From positions 1 through 64,000 of the forward strand of contig CANOVJ010000004.1 of NCBI GenBank assembly GCA_947570615.1: a stretch of DNA of 64,000 bases. The letters run 5' to 3'. The DNA comes from an uncultured Lachnospiraceae bacterium. GTDB taxonomy: Bacteria > Bacillota > Clostridia > Lachnospirales > Lachnospiraceae. Positions 10,865-18,984 of the stretch are shown here, piece after piece (within the stretch, counting starts at the first letter, position 1; the number at the start of each line of letters is the position of its first letter). The translations under genes were made by a program, and so were the position numbers. A model generated the notes under the pieces. The model did no database searches and was not told the DNA's origin. It saw nothing but the letters and a program-made list of their open reading frames with translations.

Positions 10865-11752
10865 TCAGAACCGATGACCGCCGCCGCCCCCGCTGCTGTG
10901 ACCGCCGCCACTGTGTCCTGCGCCGCTGTGACCACCGCCGCCGCCATGGCTTCCTCCGCTGCTGTCGGTGCTGCGGGGCTGGTAGACCTTGCTCTGGCTG
11001 GTCAGCCTGCGCTGCACATTGGAGAAGGCGAACCTGGCGTAAACAGAGTTCAGGATTTCCCTGGTGTCCGGCTTCGACGAGGCCGACAGGATCCGTACAA
11101 GAAAATAGTTGATCAGCGCCGCCAGGATCAGAGCCAGCAGGGCGTTGCTTATGTATTTCATGGGCTGTGCGATTCTGCGTCCGGATAAGAGGGCGTGGAT
11201 TTGTCCGAAAGCCCTGGAGGCGCACTGATAATAATCCTGGTCGGAGGCATAGCGGTACACATTATCGGTGATGGTGTTTGCGTATGCCGTCGTGACGGTT
11301 TTGTACACGGCGCCGTCGCTGAAAATGTAGATTTCCCGGTTGGACATATCGATGAGAAACAGGGTTCCGCTCTCAGAGCCCATCAGCCTGTGATAACAGT
11401 CCTGGGCGAACCAGGAGGCAGAATAATTATTGTAGGAGACGGATTTGAAAACCGCGTTTCCGTACGCGGTGAGCGCCCGCATATCGAAGGCGAGAAGAGC
11501 CTTTTCCTCGTCGGTGAGCAGATCCGCGTCATCCTCAACCGCCACCTGATAGCCGGTTTCTTCGTTCATCCACAGGACGCAGCCGGAATCACTTTCGGCT
11601 ATGTCAGCCCTGCCGGAGGAAGCGTCCCTCTCCTGTGTGTCCTGCGCGTTATAATCGCCTTTGCGGGGAAGCTCCCTGCGCTCTGCGCCGTCCACGCGGA
11701 GAGTCATCATCAGGAAAAGAAGGATAAATACCCGGATGCCTGATTTACGCAC
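10865..11752 (-). CDS. TPM-domain membrane protein (YgcG-like)
   Basis: A 295-residue protein: N-terminal signal or anchor (VFILLFLMMTL), an extracytoplasmic TPM-like domain at about residues 80-215 (DEEKALLAFDMRALTAYGNAVF, then SGTLFLIDMSNREIYIFSDG), one membrane segment near residues 220-245 (ALLALILAALINYFLV), and a tail of Gly, Ser and His repeats ending GGGGGHRF. TPM proteins of this type are common but their role is unknown in most bacteria; some act in respiratory or photosystem assembly. The start GTG at 11752 has AGGAGG eight bases upstream. It overlaps the stop of the zinc-ribbon gene, so the two are translated together. Confidence 0.85.
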   Translation of the reverse strand: MRKSGIRVFILLFLMMTLRVDGAERRELPRKGDYNAQDTQERDASSGRADIAESDSGCVLWMNEETGYQVAVEDDADLLTDEEKALLAFDMRALTAYGNAVFKSVSYNNYSASWFAQDCYHRLMGSESGTLFLIDMSNREIYIFSDGAVYKTVTTAYANTITDNVYRYASDQDYYQCASRAFGQIHALLSGRRIAQPMKYISNALLALILAALINYFLVRILSASSKPDTREILNSVYARFAFSNVQRRLTSQSKVYQPRSTDSSGGSHGGGGGHSGAGHSGGGHSSGGGGGHRF

Positions 11753-13193
11753 GATCGTCACCTCCTGTTCTGTCAAACTGCGGCAACCGTCTGGTTGCCA
11801 GTACATTGTACTTTCTGATAATCTCCATAACCGTAAACAGAATGCCGCCAAAGGAGAAAATGGCTGCGGCATAGTACCACAGATCCGATACGGGATTCAG
11901 AAGCCAGACAGCCGCGGCCACCGCCGCCGCTGCCAGGGAGCTGAGAGCCCCGCCCAGACGGTAATTTCTGTCGGAGGAGCAAAAGGAGATCAGATCCTTT
12001 AAGGGAACGGAGCTGTCCGGCTTTTTCCGCTGTTTTTTGCTCTCGTCAGCCAGGGACTGGCGGTACAGATAGCCCCGGTCACAGGTGCGTCTGTCCCTGT
12101 GATAAATTTTCGACATTTCCGTCAGGTAGATAAAAAGCGTCGCCATAGCCAGGAACCCCGAAAAGCCAAGGACGGTTTTGGGAAGAATGGTGAAGAACAG
12201 ATTCAGCAGCAGAAAGATCGGCACAGCCAGAACCGCAGAGCCCGCCACATATTTTTTCAGGTCGATGGGAAGATCCGCCGCCACTTTTCCGGTCTGGCCA
12301 TTCACAGTGGCGTAGGCCACGCGGCCATTTTTGCGGTAGGACATAAACCAGACGGGATACATCACTCTGCGGGGAGGCTCGCAAAAGGTGTGGAAAGCGG
12401 TGGTCATGGAAAAGCTGTTTCTGCCGCCGGTCAGATGCACGTCGGAAAAGGCCTTTACCCTGCGGATATTGTCGTAGCTGGTGCTGTTGGCGATCTCAAT
12501 GGCGTCGTTTTTGTAAATCTCGCTGTCCACGTCCGCGGTATCCGCGTAGAACCCGCTCAGAAAGGAGGGCGTGAACTCCTTTTTATCCCGCACGTCAAAG
12601 GGAGCGATCCGGGCGCTGATGTCGTCGTCAAAGGAGGAGGACGCGTCATAAGAGAGATTGTTGTATTCTGCGTCGATCTGGCCGCTCAGATCGTAGTGGT
12701 CGGTATAATTGTAGTCCCCCTTGCGGTAAGACTTCTCTCCCTTTAAAAGTACCGGGCCCTTCTGGGAGATATCATAGCTCCAGTAGGGCATGTAGATTCC
12801 CCGAAAGCTGTCGATATGCTTTTCATCCTTCAATTCGTCCGGGGTAAAGGGAGAACGCTTCATCCGGGCGATGAACGCCTTTTTGCAGGCGTCCTTCGTC
12901 TGTCTGAACGGGATAATGTGGGCGGGGCGTAGCTGCCTGCTCACGCGGCTTTGCAGGATGGTTGAAGCGCCGCAGAAGCTGCAGAACTCTGCGACAGAGG
13001 TATCCGTGCTCATGATCTCGCCGCCGCACTGAGGACAGGTGAAGACGGTCACGTCGAACACGTCGTTTTCCTCCGCGTCCTGCGCTTTGGTTATGTCGTA
13101 GGGATCCTGGGTGGTCTGACAGTAATCGCATTTCAACAGCTGAGATGGGATATCGAATTTCAGATTACTGCCGCAGTTGGGACATTCGTACAA
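11745..13193 (-). CDS. Zinc-ribbon membrane protein, function unknown
   Basis: A 482-residue protein with two N-terminal CxxC zinc ribbons (CPNCG and CDYC, then CPQCGG and CSFCG; about residues 4-80), a long soluble middle region with the aromatic motif GIYMPYWSYD, and hydrophobic segments near residues 315-365 and 410-465. The TTG start at 13193 is chosen because AGGAGG is six bases upstream. The middle part resembles proteins annotated only as zinc-ribbon or TFIIB-type domain proteins in Clostridia, usually beside TPM or LemA proteins. It overlaps the TPM gene by eight bases. A joint role at the membrane is likely; what they do is not known. Confidence 0.82.
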   Translation of the reverse strand: MYECPNCGSNLKFDIPSQLLKCDYCQTTQDPYDITKAQDAEENDVFDVTVFTCPQCGGEIMSTDTSVAEFCSFCGASTILQSRVSRQLRPAHIIPFRQTKDACKKAFIARMKRSPFTPDELKDEKHIDSFRGIYMPYWSYDISQKGPVLLKGEKSYRKGDYNYTDHYDLSGQIDAEYNNLSYDASSSFDDDISARIAPFDVRDKKEFTPSFLSGFYADTADVDSEIYKNDAIEIANSTSYDNIRRVKAFSDVHLTGGRNSFSMTTAFHTFCEPPRRVMYPVWFMSYRKNGRVAYATVNGQTGKVAADLPIDLKKYVAGSAVLAVPIFLLLNLFFTILPKTVLGFSGFLAMATLFIYLTEMSKIYHRDRRTCDRGYLYRQSLADESKKQRKKPDSSVPLKDLISFCSSDRNYRLGGALSSLAAAAVAAAVWLLNPVSDLWYYAAAIFSFGGILFTVMEIIRKYNVLATRRLPQFDRTGGDDRA

Positions 13194-13245
13194 GGTGGGC
13201 CTCCTGATTTCAAGTTCCGCAGATGCTCTTCCGCACACCTTTTTC

Positions 13246-13287
13246 CGGAACGGTTTCCGGCTGTTTGCACATCCGGAAACCGTTCCG
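13246..13287. repeat. 15-bp perfect inverted repeat
   Basis: Arms CGGAACGGTTTCCGG (13246-13260) and its exact complement (13273-13287) enclose a 12-base loop. It lies between the GH120 stop and the zinc-ribbon start, both on the minus strand. On the minus strand the stem is followed by A residues and not by T, so it does not look like a standard terminator in either direction. A 12-bp palindrome ACGTTCGAACGT follows at 13291-13302. Confidence 0.75.
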
Positions 13288-13321
13288 TGTACGTTCGAAC
13301 GTCTGCTGATTCAAGTTTTTG

Positions 13322-15358
13322 TTACCAGATAATACTTTCCGCGTCCTTTACGTCTGCGAAAGGGCCGGGCAGAGGGGACACGCCCCGGTGCTTTCCCAGA
13401 TAATCGCTGTCAAAGAGGATGGGAGAGCCGTCGGGGGATTCAAATTTCTGCTCCGGCTCGAAGGCCATGCCCAGAAGCTCCGTGGAGATAAAGGGCGTGG
13501 ACGGCCTGTCTTTGGGGAGATGGTCGTAAAGGTCTGTCTTTAAACGGTAATGGCCATCCGCCTCCTTCACCAGCTCCAGAGAGACGGCAGCCGCCGTCTG
13601 ACAGGGAGCTTTTTCTTTCTCCCAGGGCCTGGCGCCGTTGCAGTAGAGGTTTCCTTCCGACCACACGGGGAGATGCATATAGTAGCGGTCGCTGGGAGCC
13701 GAGCCCATGCCGCAGTAGCCCTCGAATTCCTTATCCCACTGCTCAAAGGTGGGATAGCCGTCGTAGGGGAAGGTTCCCACGAGCGTGTTGCCGTCGTCCC
13801 AGCCGTTGGGCTCCATGTTCTCCTGGGCGGCCCTCAGCGCCGGATGCACGTCCTGCTGAAGGAAGATATTGTTGTAAAAACGCATATCGCCGTGAAGGAA
13901 TGTCATAAAGCCCGCCACTTCCGTACGGTGATGCATGTGATAGGGGGTGTAGCGGGGAGAGGAGAGCGTCTTCGCCCCGTTATCCGTGCCGATTCCCACG
14001 GCGGTAAAGCTTCCGGCGATCAGATTGTGAACCAGCGCCACGCCCTGGCAGGCCAGTTTTACGGCTCTTGTCGAGAGCAGGAGGTTGTTGTCGATAAGAG
14101 TAGGACCGTGGGAAACCTCCACGAAGATATCCTCACCGATTCCCTGCATTACCTGTGGATCCGGGTCTGCCTGATCCGGCTTTAAGTTGGGCAGGGTGTT
14201 GTGGTGGAACAGGTTCTGAGTCACTCTCGTCCCCTGCGCCTGCCAGTCCAGCCAGATCCCGCGGGTGCAGTGGTGGATATGGTTCCTGCGGAAAACCACG
14301 TCGATGGCGGCGTGCATCTTGATGCCGCCGATCTCGGCCCCGGCCAGATTCTGCCGGTTGTTGATATGATGGATGTGGTTATCCTCGATCAGGGAAAAGA
14401 CCCCGCCCAGATGGCCGACGATACCTGTCTGACCGCAGTCGTGGATATTACAGCGGCGCACGATGTGGGAACCGATATTCTCCTTTGACCATCCTTCCGC
14501 CTGGGCCTGACAGATACACTCCCGTTCGGTCTGGGTGCCGTCCTTGTATCTGCTGTGAAGCCACTTATTGTCGTTGCCCTTCTGGCGGTATTTTCCAAGA
14601 GAGATGCCGGAGCACTTGGAGTCGGAAATCTCGCAGTCCTCAATGATCCAGCCTTTGGCCCAGTGGGGCCCCACCATCCCCTCCTGATAAGCCGTGGGCG
14701 GAGCCCACTGGGTGGCGGCCTGACGGATCACGAAGCCGGAGAGGGTGATGAAGTCTCTGCCGGTTTCGGAAGGGTAAAAACAGTTCCTGCGCACATTGAT
14801 CTCGACATTCTCCGCATTGGGATCCGCGCCCTGGAAATTGGCATAGAGAACGGTGTTCCCGTCCTCCTGTTCGGTATACCATTTATAAACGGTAAAATCC
14901 GGATCCCAGGAGGGAAGAAAGACCTCCGGCTTTAGAACCTCCCCCAGGGAGTACGCCTCGTACATTGCCTTGCCGTTTAAATATACCTCTCCGGTGTGGG
15001 CGGGCCTGTCCGGAATATACCAGTCGCCCTCCACCAGGGTGGTGTAGGGGTTATAATCTCCGAATATGCCGTTGGAGATTTTTACTGTCCACACGTCCTT
15101 TTCATAAGGCTCCCAGCCCTTTACCTGCTCCGCTCCGGTGATTACCGCGCCGCCCTTAACCTGGGAAATGTACTGAATGCGAAAGTCGCCGGAAATGCCG
15201 CCCTTTCCGGGATTCACATACTCCCTGTACACGCCGGGGGCTACCAGCACCCGGTCGCCGGGCCGGGCGATGCGGGCCGCCGCGGAAATTGTCTGAAGGG
15301 GATTTTCCCTCGTGCCGGCGCCGTTTCTGGCCGCCTTCTGATCTACAAAAATATCCAT
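13322..15358 (-). CDS. GH120 beta-xylosidase (XylC-like)
   Basis: A 678-residue right-handed parallel beta-helix protein that closely follows Thermoanaerobacterium XylC, the founder of GH120: SETGRDFITLSGFVI, WAKGWIIEDCEI, GQTGIVGHLGGVFS, and STKTL-type ends are in the same order. The catalytic pair of XylC fits D371 (in GIWLDWQAQGT, nucleophile) and E414 (in IFVEVSHGP, acid/base). It has no signal peptide, so it should cleave xylo-oligosaccharides in the cytoplasm. AAAGGAGA precedes the ATG. The gene appears monocistronic, has its own promoter, and a consensus catabolite-response site touches that promoter, so it is likely repressed when preferred sugars are present. Confidence 0.88.
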   Translation of the reverse strand: MDIFVDQKAARNGAGTRENPLQTISAAARIARPGDRVLVAPGVYREYVNPGKGGISGDFRIQYISQVKGGAVITGAEQVKGWEPYEKDVWTVKISNGIFGDYNPYTTLVEGDWYIPDRPAHTGEVYLNGKAMYEAYSLGEVLKPEVFLPSWDPDFTVYKWYTEQEDGNTVLYANFQGADPNAENVEINVRRNCFYPSETGRDFITLSGFVIRQAATQWAPPTAYQEGMVGPHWAKGWIIEDCEISDSKCSGISLGKYRQKGNDNKWLHSRYKDGTQTERECICQAQAEGWSKENIGSHIVRRCNIHDCGQTGIVGHLGGVFSLIEDNHIHHINNRQNLAGAEIGGIKMHAAIDVVFRRNHIHHCTRGIWLDWQAQGTRVTQNLFHHNTLPNLKPDQADPDPQVMQGIGEDIFVEVSHGPTLIDNNLLLSTRAVKLACQGVALVHNLIAGSFTAVGIGTDNGAKTLSSPRYTPYHMHHRTEVAGFMTFLHGDMRFYNNIFLQQDVHPALRAAQENMEPNGWDDGNTLVGTFPYDGYPTFEQWDKEFEGYCGMGSAPSDRYYMHLPVWSEGNLYCNGARPWEKEKAPCQTAAAVSLELVKEADGHYRLKTDLYDHLPKDRPSTPFISTELLGMAFEPEQKFESPDGSPILFDSDYLGKHRGVSPLPGPFADVKDAESIIW

Positions 15359-15416
15359 ACGCTGTCTCCTTTTCTTTGATAGTGGGGAAGGTACTTTTTT
15401 GCTTCGCTCTGCTTCT

Positions 15417-15445
15417 ATTTTATTCGGTGCCGGGGATTAATTCAA
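15417..15445 (-). promoter_or_regulatory. Promoter of the GH120 gene
   Basis: On the minus strand TTGAAT (15440-15445) and TAAAAT (15417-15422) are spaced by 17 bp, 58 bp before the start codon. Confidence 0.65.
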
Positions 15446-15447
15446 GC

Positions 15448-15461
15448 TGTAAACGGTTACA
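15448..15461. promoter_or_regulatory. cre site (CcpA / LacI-type operator)
   Basis: TGTAAACGGTTACA fits the consensus TGNAANCGNTNNCA at every fixed position on both strands and is nearly palindromic around the central CG. It ends two bases from the -35 of the GH120 promoter. CcpA binding, or a local LacI-family regulator, would control xylosidase expression. Confidence 0.7.
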
Positions 15462-15514
15462 TAATTTCTTTTTTCCTGCCGGGGACAGGATATAAAACTT
15501 TTTAAACCGTCTCA

Positions 15515-15543
15515 TTGCATATCCCCCCATATCCTGCTATGCT
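15515..15543 (+). promoter_or_regulatory. Promoter of the alkyltransferase-like gene
   Basis: TTGCAT (15515-15520) and TATGCT (15538-15543) are separated by 17 bp, 47 bp before the ATG at 15590. Confidence 0.5.
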
Positions 15544-15589
15544 TTCAAAAGCGGAAACGAAATTCGCAGGAAGGAGAGGAGGGATTCGC

Positions 15590-16069
15590 ATGGCGAATGA
15601 GGACCGAAAAGATTTCAACGCAATGTTAAGGGACAGCAAGGATATGCCCAAATATCAGATCATTACGGACAAAAAGAGCATCGAAAAGTATGGCGGCGAT
15701 AAGATGTATTTTGCGCCGCCCATGGATTATGACCGGATCATGAAGCAGGTTCCTTTTGGAAGGGTGATCACGGTGGGCGGGCTGCGGGCGTATTTCGCAG
15801 AGGAAAACGACGCGGATTTTACCGAGCCGATCACGGCGGGGATTTTTGTGTCCATTGCGGCGTGGGCCAGCTTCCAGCGAAACGGGGAGGACGAAACGCC
15901 CTGGTGGCGGACGCTGAAGGCGGACGGGGAGCTGAACCCCCAATTTCCGGGTGGCATCGACGCCCAGAGAAGGAAGCTGGAAGCGGAGGGCCATACGATC
16001 ATTTGCAGGGGGAGATGCAATCTCAGATATTATGTAAAGGATTATGAGAAGGCGGTATGGGAGCCGTAA
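15590..16069 (+). CDS. MGMT-fold alkyltransferase-like protein
   Basis: A 159-residue protein whose middle matches the DNA-binding half of O6-alkylguanine-DNA methyltransferase: YDRIMKQVPFGRVITVGGL (helix plus wing), then PWWRTLKADGEL, FPGG and RRKLEAEGH in the right order. The alkyl-accepting Cys of PCHR is replaced by Trp (W105), as in alkyltransferase-like (ATL) proteins, which bind damaged guanines without repairing them and hand them to excision repair. It could instead be a distant homologue with another job. The ATG at 15590 has AGGAAGGAGAGGAGGG upstream. It stands alone, convergent with valS with only 12 bases between the stops. Confidence 0.72.
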   Translation: MANEDRKDFNAMLRDSKDMPKYQIITDKKSIEKYGGDKMYFAPPMDYDRIMKQVPFGRVITVGGLRAYFAEENDADFTEPITAGIFVSIAAWASFQRNGEDETPWWRTLKADGELNPQFPGGIDAQRRKLEAEGHTIICRGRCNLRYYVKDYEKAVWEP

Positions 16070-16081
16070 AGTATCTGCCTG

Positions 16082-18427
16082 TCACAGATACCGGATCCTC
16101 CCCGCCTTCGAGCAGGCCAGCAGATCCTTTTGCGTCTGGCGCAGCAAAGGCCAGAGCCGCTTCGGAGCGGTAATATCCATGGCGTCAATGGGCGCGCGCA
16201 TGGAGAGATTGTTTTCCGATTTGTACCGGCGCACTGCGGCCATGGCGTCGGTCAGCGCCTGTCCGAATTCCAGCAAAAGCGGGTCAGGCTCCTGCGGCTT
16301 TTTCCAGAGCGTCACATGAATGGAAGCTTCTTTTTCATATTTTTTGAAAAATTCCTGATAGAGATACTCCGTAATATGGGGCACATAAACGGCGTACAGC
16401 TTCAGGATGGCCAGCAGAGTGTGATAGAGCGCATACTGCCCGCTGCGGCGCGCATCCTCCCCGTGAAGGTCGGGGCGGTAAAGCCGTTCCTTGGCAATCT
16501 CAATGTAGTTATCGCAGAAATCCTTCCAGAAAAGGTCGTCGATCTCATGCCTTGCGGAGCCTGTCTCATATTCGCTCAGCAGGGCGGCGGCTTTGCGTAT
16601 GGTCTCATCGGTGCGCGCAAGGATCCAGCGGTCGACTGGCAGAAGGGTTACCGGAGCGGACGGATCAAAATCCTGCAGCTGGGAAATGGCAAATCTGGAG
16701 GCGTTCCACAGCTTGGTGATGAACCGTCTGGACAGGGCCAGATCCTCCGGAGCGAAAAAGGTGTCGGTGCCCAGTCTGGCATTGGCAGCCCAGTACCGGA
16801 TGGCGTCGGCGGAATGGGCGGCGATCAGCCCGGCAGGGGTGAAATCGCTGTTGTTTTTGGATTTGCTGATCTTTTCCCCTTTTCTGGCCAGAACAAAGCC
16901 GCTGATCATAATGTCCTTCCAGGGGATCTTACCCGTGTGGTAAAGGCTCCTGACGATGGTGTAAAAGGTCCAGGTGCGGATGATCTCATGGGCTTGGGAG
17001 CGCATACTCATTGGGACAAGGGGAAGGCCCAGCCGCTCATTGATCTGAGGCGACACGGAGGAGGTGGCCCAGGTGTCAAGAACCGCGCGCTCGGGGACGA
17101 ATTCATGGCAGCCGCACTGGCAGATTCCCTCTAAGGAGGTCTCCAGCGGATTGACAGGGAGCTGATCCGGGGAGGCGAAAACAGCCCTGCCGCAGTCCCG
17201 GCAGTACCACACGGGAAAGGGGATTCCGAAGTAGCGCTGGCGGGAAATACACCAGTCCCATTTTAAGTTGTTCACCCAGGAGAGATATCGGCTTTTCATA
17301 TGGGCGGGATGCCAGTTGATTTCGTCAGCTGCCCGCAGGAAGCGCTCCTTCTGGGACAAAACATCGATATACCACTGGCGGGAGGGGATGATCTCCACCT
17401 CCTGGCCGCAGCGCTCGTGGACGGCCACTGTGTGGGTGATGCCCTCGGCCTTCAGCAGAAGCCCCCTTTCAGAGAGCAGACGCAGGATTTCCTTCCGTGC
17501 AGAGTGGATTTCCAGACCGCCGATAAAGGGAACCTCCGGAGCGATGGTTCCGTCCGGCAGGATTATTTTCCGGTAGGGAAGCGCGTATTCCTGCGCCCAC
17601 TCCGCGTCGGTGCTGTCGCCGAAGGTGGCGCACATTACGGCGCCGGTTCCCTTGTCGGCGCTGACCTTTTCATCCGCCATGATGGGAATTTCATAGTCGT
17701 AGAGAGGGACACGGGCGGTTCCTCCAATATAGCGGCCATACCTTTCGTCATCCGGATGGACAAACAGACAGACGCACCCATAGAGCAGCTCGGGGCGGGT
17801 GGTGGCAACCTGGATGATATCGTCCCCGGCCATAAAGGGAAGATAATTGAAGGCAGAGTCCACGTCCCGGGTATCCAGCTCCGCCTGGGCGATGGAGGTT
17901 CGGCAATGCGTACACCACAGAACCGGCGATTCTTTTGAGTAGGCCTTTCCCTGCCTTACCAGCTCCAGAAACAGCTCCTGAGAGATTTTGCGAACCTCGG
18001 GGCTGATGGTGGCATACTGCAGGGACCAGTCCACGCAAAAGCCCAGGGACTTCCACATCTCCCGGAAATCCTTCTCATATTTTTCCGCTACCTCGATACA
18101 TTTGCGGGTAAACGCACTGCGGGGCATATCCCTGGCGAGGATTTTCTCATCGCGCTCCACCAGCCGCTCTGTGGGCAGGCCGTTGTCGTCGAAGCCAAAG
18201 GGGTAAAAGACATTGTACCCCTGCATGCGCTTAAACCGGGCGATCATTTCCGCCTGCGTGTAGGAGAAGACGTGGCCAATATGCAGACGCCCGCTGACTG
18301 TAGGGGGCGGTGTGTCGATGGAGTAAACGGGGCCCTCTCTGTCCGGGTCAAAGCGGTAGATCTGCTCATCCTCCCAGAATTTCTGCATCTGCTTTTCAAC
18401 GGTTTCAAAAGAATAGTGTTTTTCCAT
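16082..18427 (-). CDS. valS: Valine--tRNA ligase
   Basis: A 781-residue class I synthetase that charges tRNA-Val. The HIGH motif is RLHIGHV near residue 46 and the KMSKS motif is KISKSKN near residue 528; TVSGRLHIGH and the CP1 editing domain (TTRPELLYGCVCLFVHPDD) mark it as a ValRS. It is about 100 residues shorter than the common bacterial form (about 880) because it ends near VRRYKSENNLSM without the C-terminal coiled coil, and DTWATSSVSPQI is more like the archaeal/alternative ValRS type. The ATG at 18427 has GGAGG nine bases upstream. The T-box leader with a GUG specifier confirms valine control. A second valS could exist elsewhere. Confidence 0.93.
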   Translation of the reverse strand: MEKHYSFETVEKQMQKFWEDEQIYRFDPDREGPVYSIDTPPPTVSGRLHIGHVFSYTQAEMIARFKRMQGYNVFYPFGFDDNGLPTERLVERDEKILARDMPRSAFTRKCIEVAEKYEKDFREMWKSLGFCVDWSLQYATISPEVRKISQELFLELVRQGKAYSKESPVLWCTHCRTSIAQAELDTRDVDSAFNYLPFMAGDDIIQVATTRPELLYGCVCLFVHPDDERYGRYIGGTARVPLYDYEIPIMADEKVSADKGTGAVMCATFGDSTDAEWAQEYALPYRKIILPDGTIAPEVPFIGGLEIHSARKEILRLLSERGLLLKAEGITHTVAVHERCGQEVEIIPSRQWYIDVLSQKERFLRAADEINWHPAHMKSRYLSWVNNLKWDWCISRQRYFGIPFPVWYCRDCGRAVFASPDQLPVNPLETSLEGICQCGCHEFVPERAVLDTWATSSVSPQINERLGLPLVPMSMRSQAHEIIRTWTFYTIVRSLYHTGKIPWKDIMISGFVLARKGEKISKSKNNSDFTPAGLIAAHSADAIRYWAANARLGTDTFFAPEDLALSRRFITKLWNASRFAISQLQDFDPSAPVTLLPVDRWILARTDETIRKAAALLSEYETGSARHEIDDLFWKDFCDNYIEIAKERLYRPDLHGEDARRSGQYALYHTLLAILKLYAVYVPHITEYLYQEFFKKYEKEASIHVTLWKKPQEPDPLLLEFGQALTDAMAAVRRYKSENNLSMRAPIDAMDITAPKRLWPLLRQTQKDLLACSKAGRIRYL

Positions 18428-18857
18428 GCGTGATGTCCTCCATATTCCGGTCTGACGCTCCGCGGACAGTCCGCGCATAAAAAGAAAAGCCCCGGAGCAA
18501 CATAAGTTACTCTGGGGCGAACAAAACGTCCGTGGTACCACCCAAATTCAGAAGAAAATTCTTCTGCACTCAACCGGTACGGGAAAAATTTCCGATACCG
18601 TCTTCCCTGTGACGGGGGAATTCCGGTGAAGCCTACTTGGAGCGGTCTGCCTGCAGCATCCGGATGACAGCTCTGCCTGTCACGACGGCTGTAATCTGAA
18701 AATGTCTGCGGTCAAAGACGATCCGTTGGGTTCACAGCTCAGAGGACACTTCCATACTTTCTTCACGAAGGCTTCCACCGGCCGCCTTCTCTCTGTGCAT
18801 CGGATGAGTATGTACTTCCTCCTCCTCATAGCCTTTGGTTTTATATAATTTTTTATG
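18428..18857 (-). promoter_or_regulatory. T-box leader of valS (valine specifier GUG)
   Basis: This 430-base stretch has no gene but a complete T-box riboswitch. The T-box bulge GGTGGTACCAC is at 18528-18543. A stem I region is seen further up, with an AGAGAG-type motif and the specifier loop GGAAGUGUCC, giving codon GUG (Val) at 18747-18749 (complement). Uncharged tRNA-Val would pair with both, favour the antiterminator and let valS be read. The terminator follows at 18478-18518. Confidence 0.88.
18478..18518 (-). terminator. T-box-controlled terminator before valS
   Basis: On the minus strand GCCCC-GAGTAAC pairs with GTTGCTC-GGGGC (18489-18518), followed by TTTTCTTTTT. It lies just after the T-box bulge and before the valS ribosome site. 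Confidence 0.85.
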
Positions 18858-18886
18858 AGTCTACTACAGATTTTCCGGGGTGTCAA
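18858..18886 (-). promoter_or_regulatory. Promoter of the valS T-box transcript
   Basis: TTGACA (18881-18886) and TAGACT (18858-18863) on the minus strand are 17 bp apart, just upstream of the leader. Confidence 0.7.
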
Positions 18887-18984
18887 CAGGGAAATTGCAT
18901 CTTACAACAGGATAATCTTTTCTGTAGAATTGTTTTTGCGCCTGTGATAGAATAATTCCATGAAGCAGAACACGGAGGCGCATC

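Noticed and set aside
11753..11872. N-terminal extension of the TPM-domain protein
   Set aside because: It lies inside the zinc-ribbon gene; AGGAGG before the GTG at 11752 and the signal peptide beginning there decide the start.
13291..13302. ACGTTCGAACGT as a LexA box
   Set aside because: The Firmicutes LexA box is GAAC-N4-GTTC; here the half sites are in the opposite order and without the spacer.
13286..13310. tRNA T-arm like string TTCGAAC
   Set aside because: No acceptor stem, anticodon arm or D arm can be fitted around it.
16130..17134. 334-residue open frame opposite valS
   Set aside because: Shadow of valS, with no domain and repetitive Gly/Gln composition.
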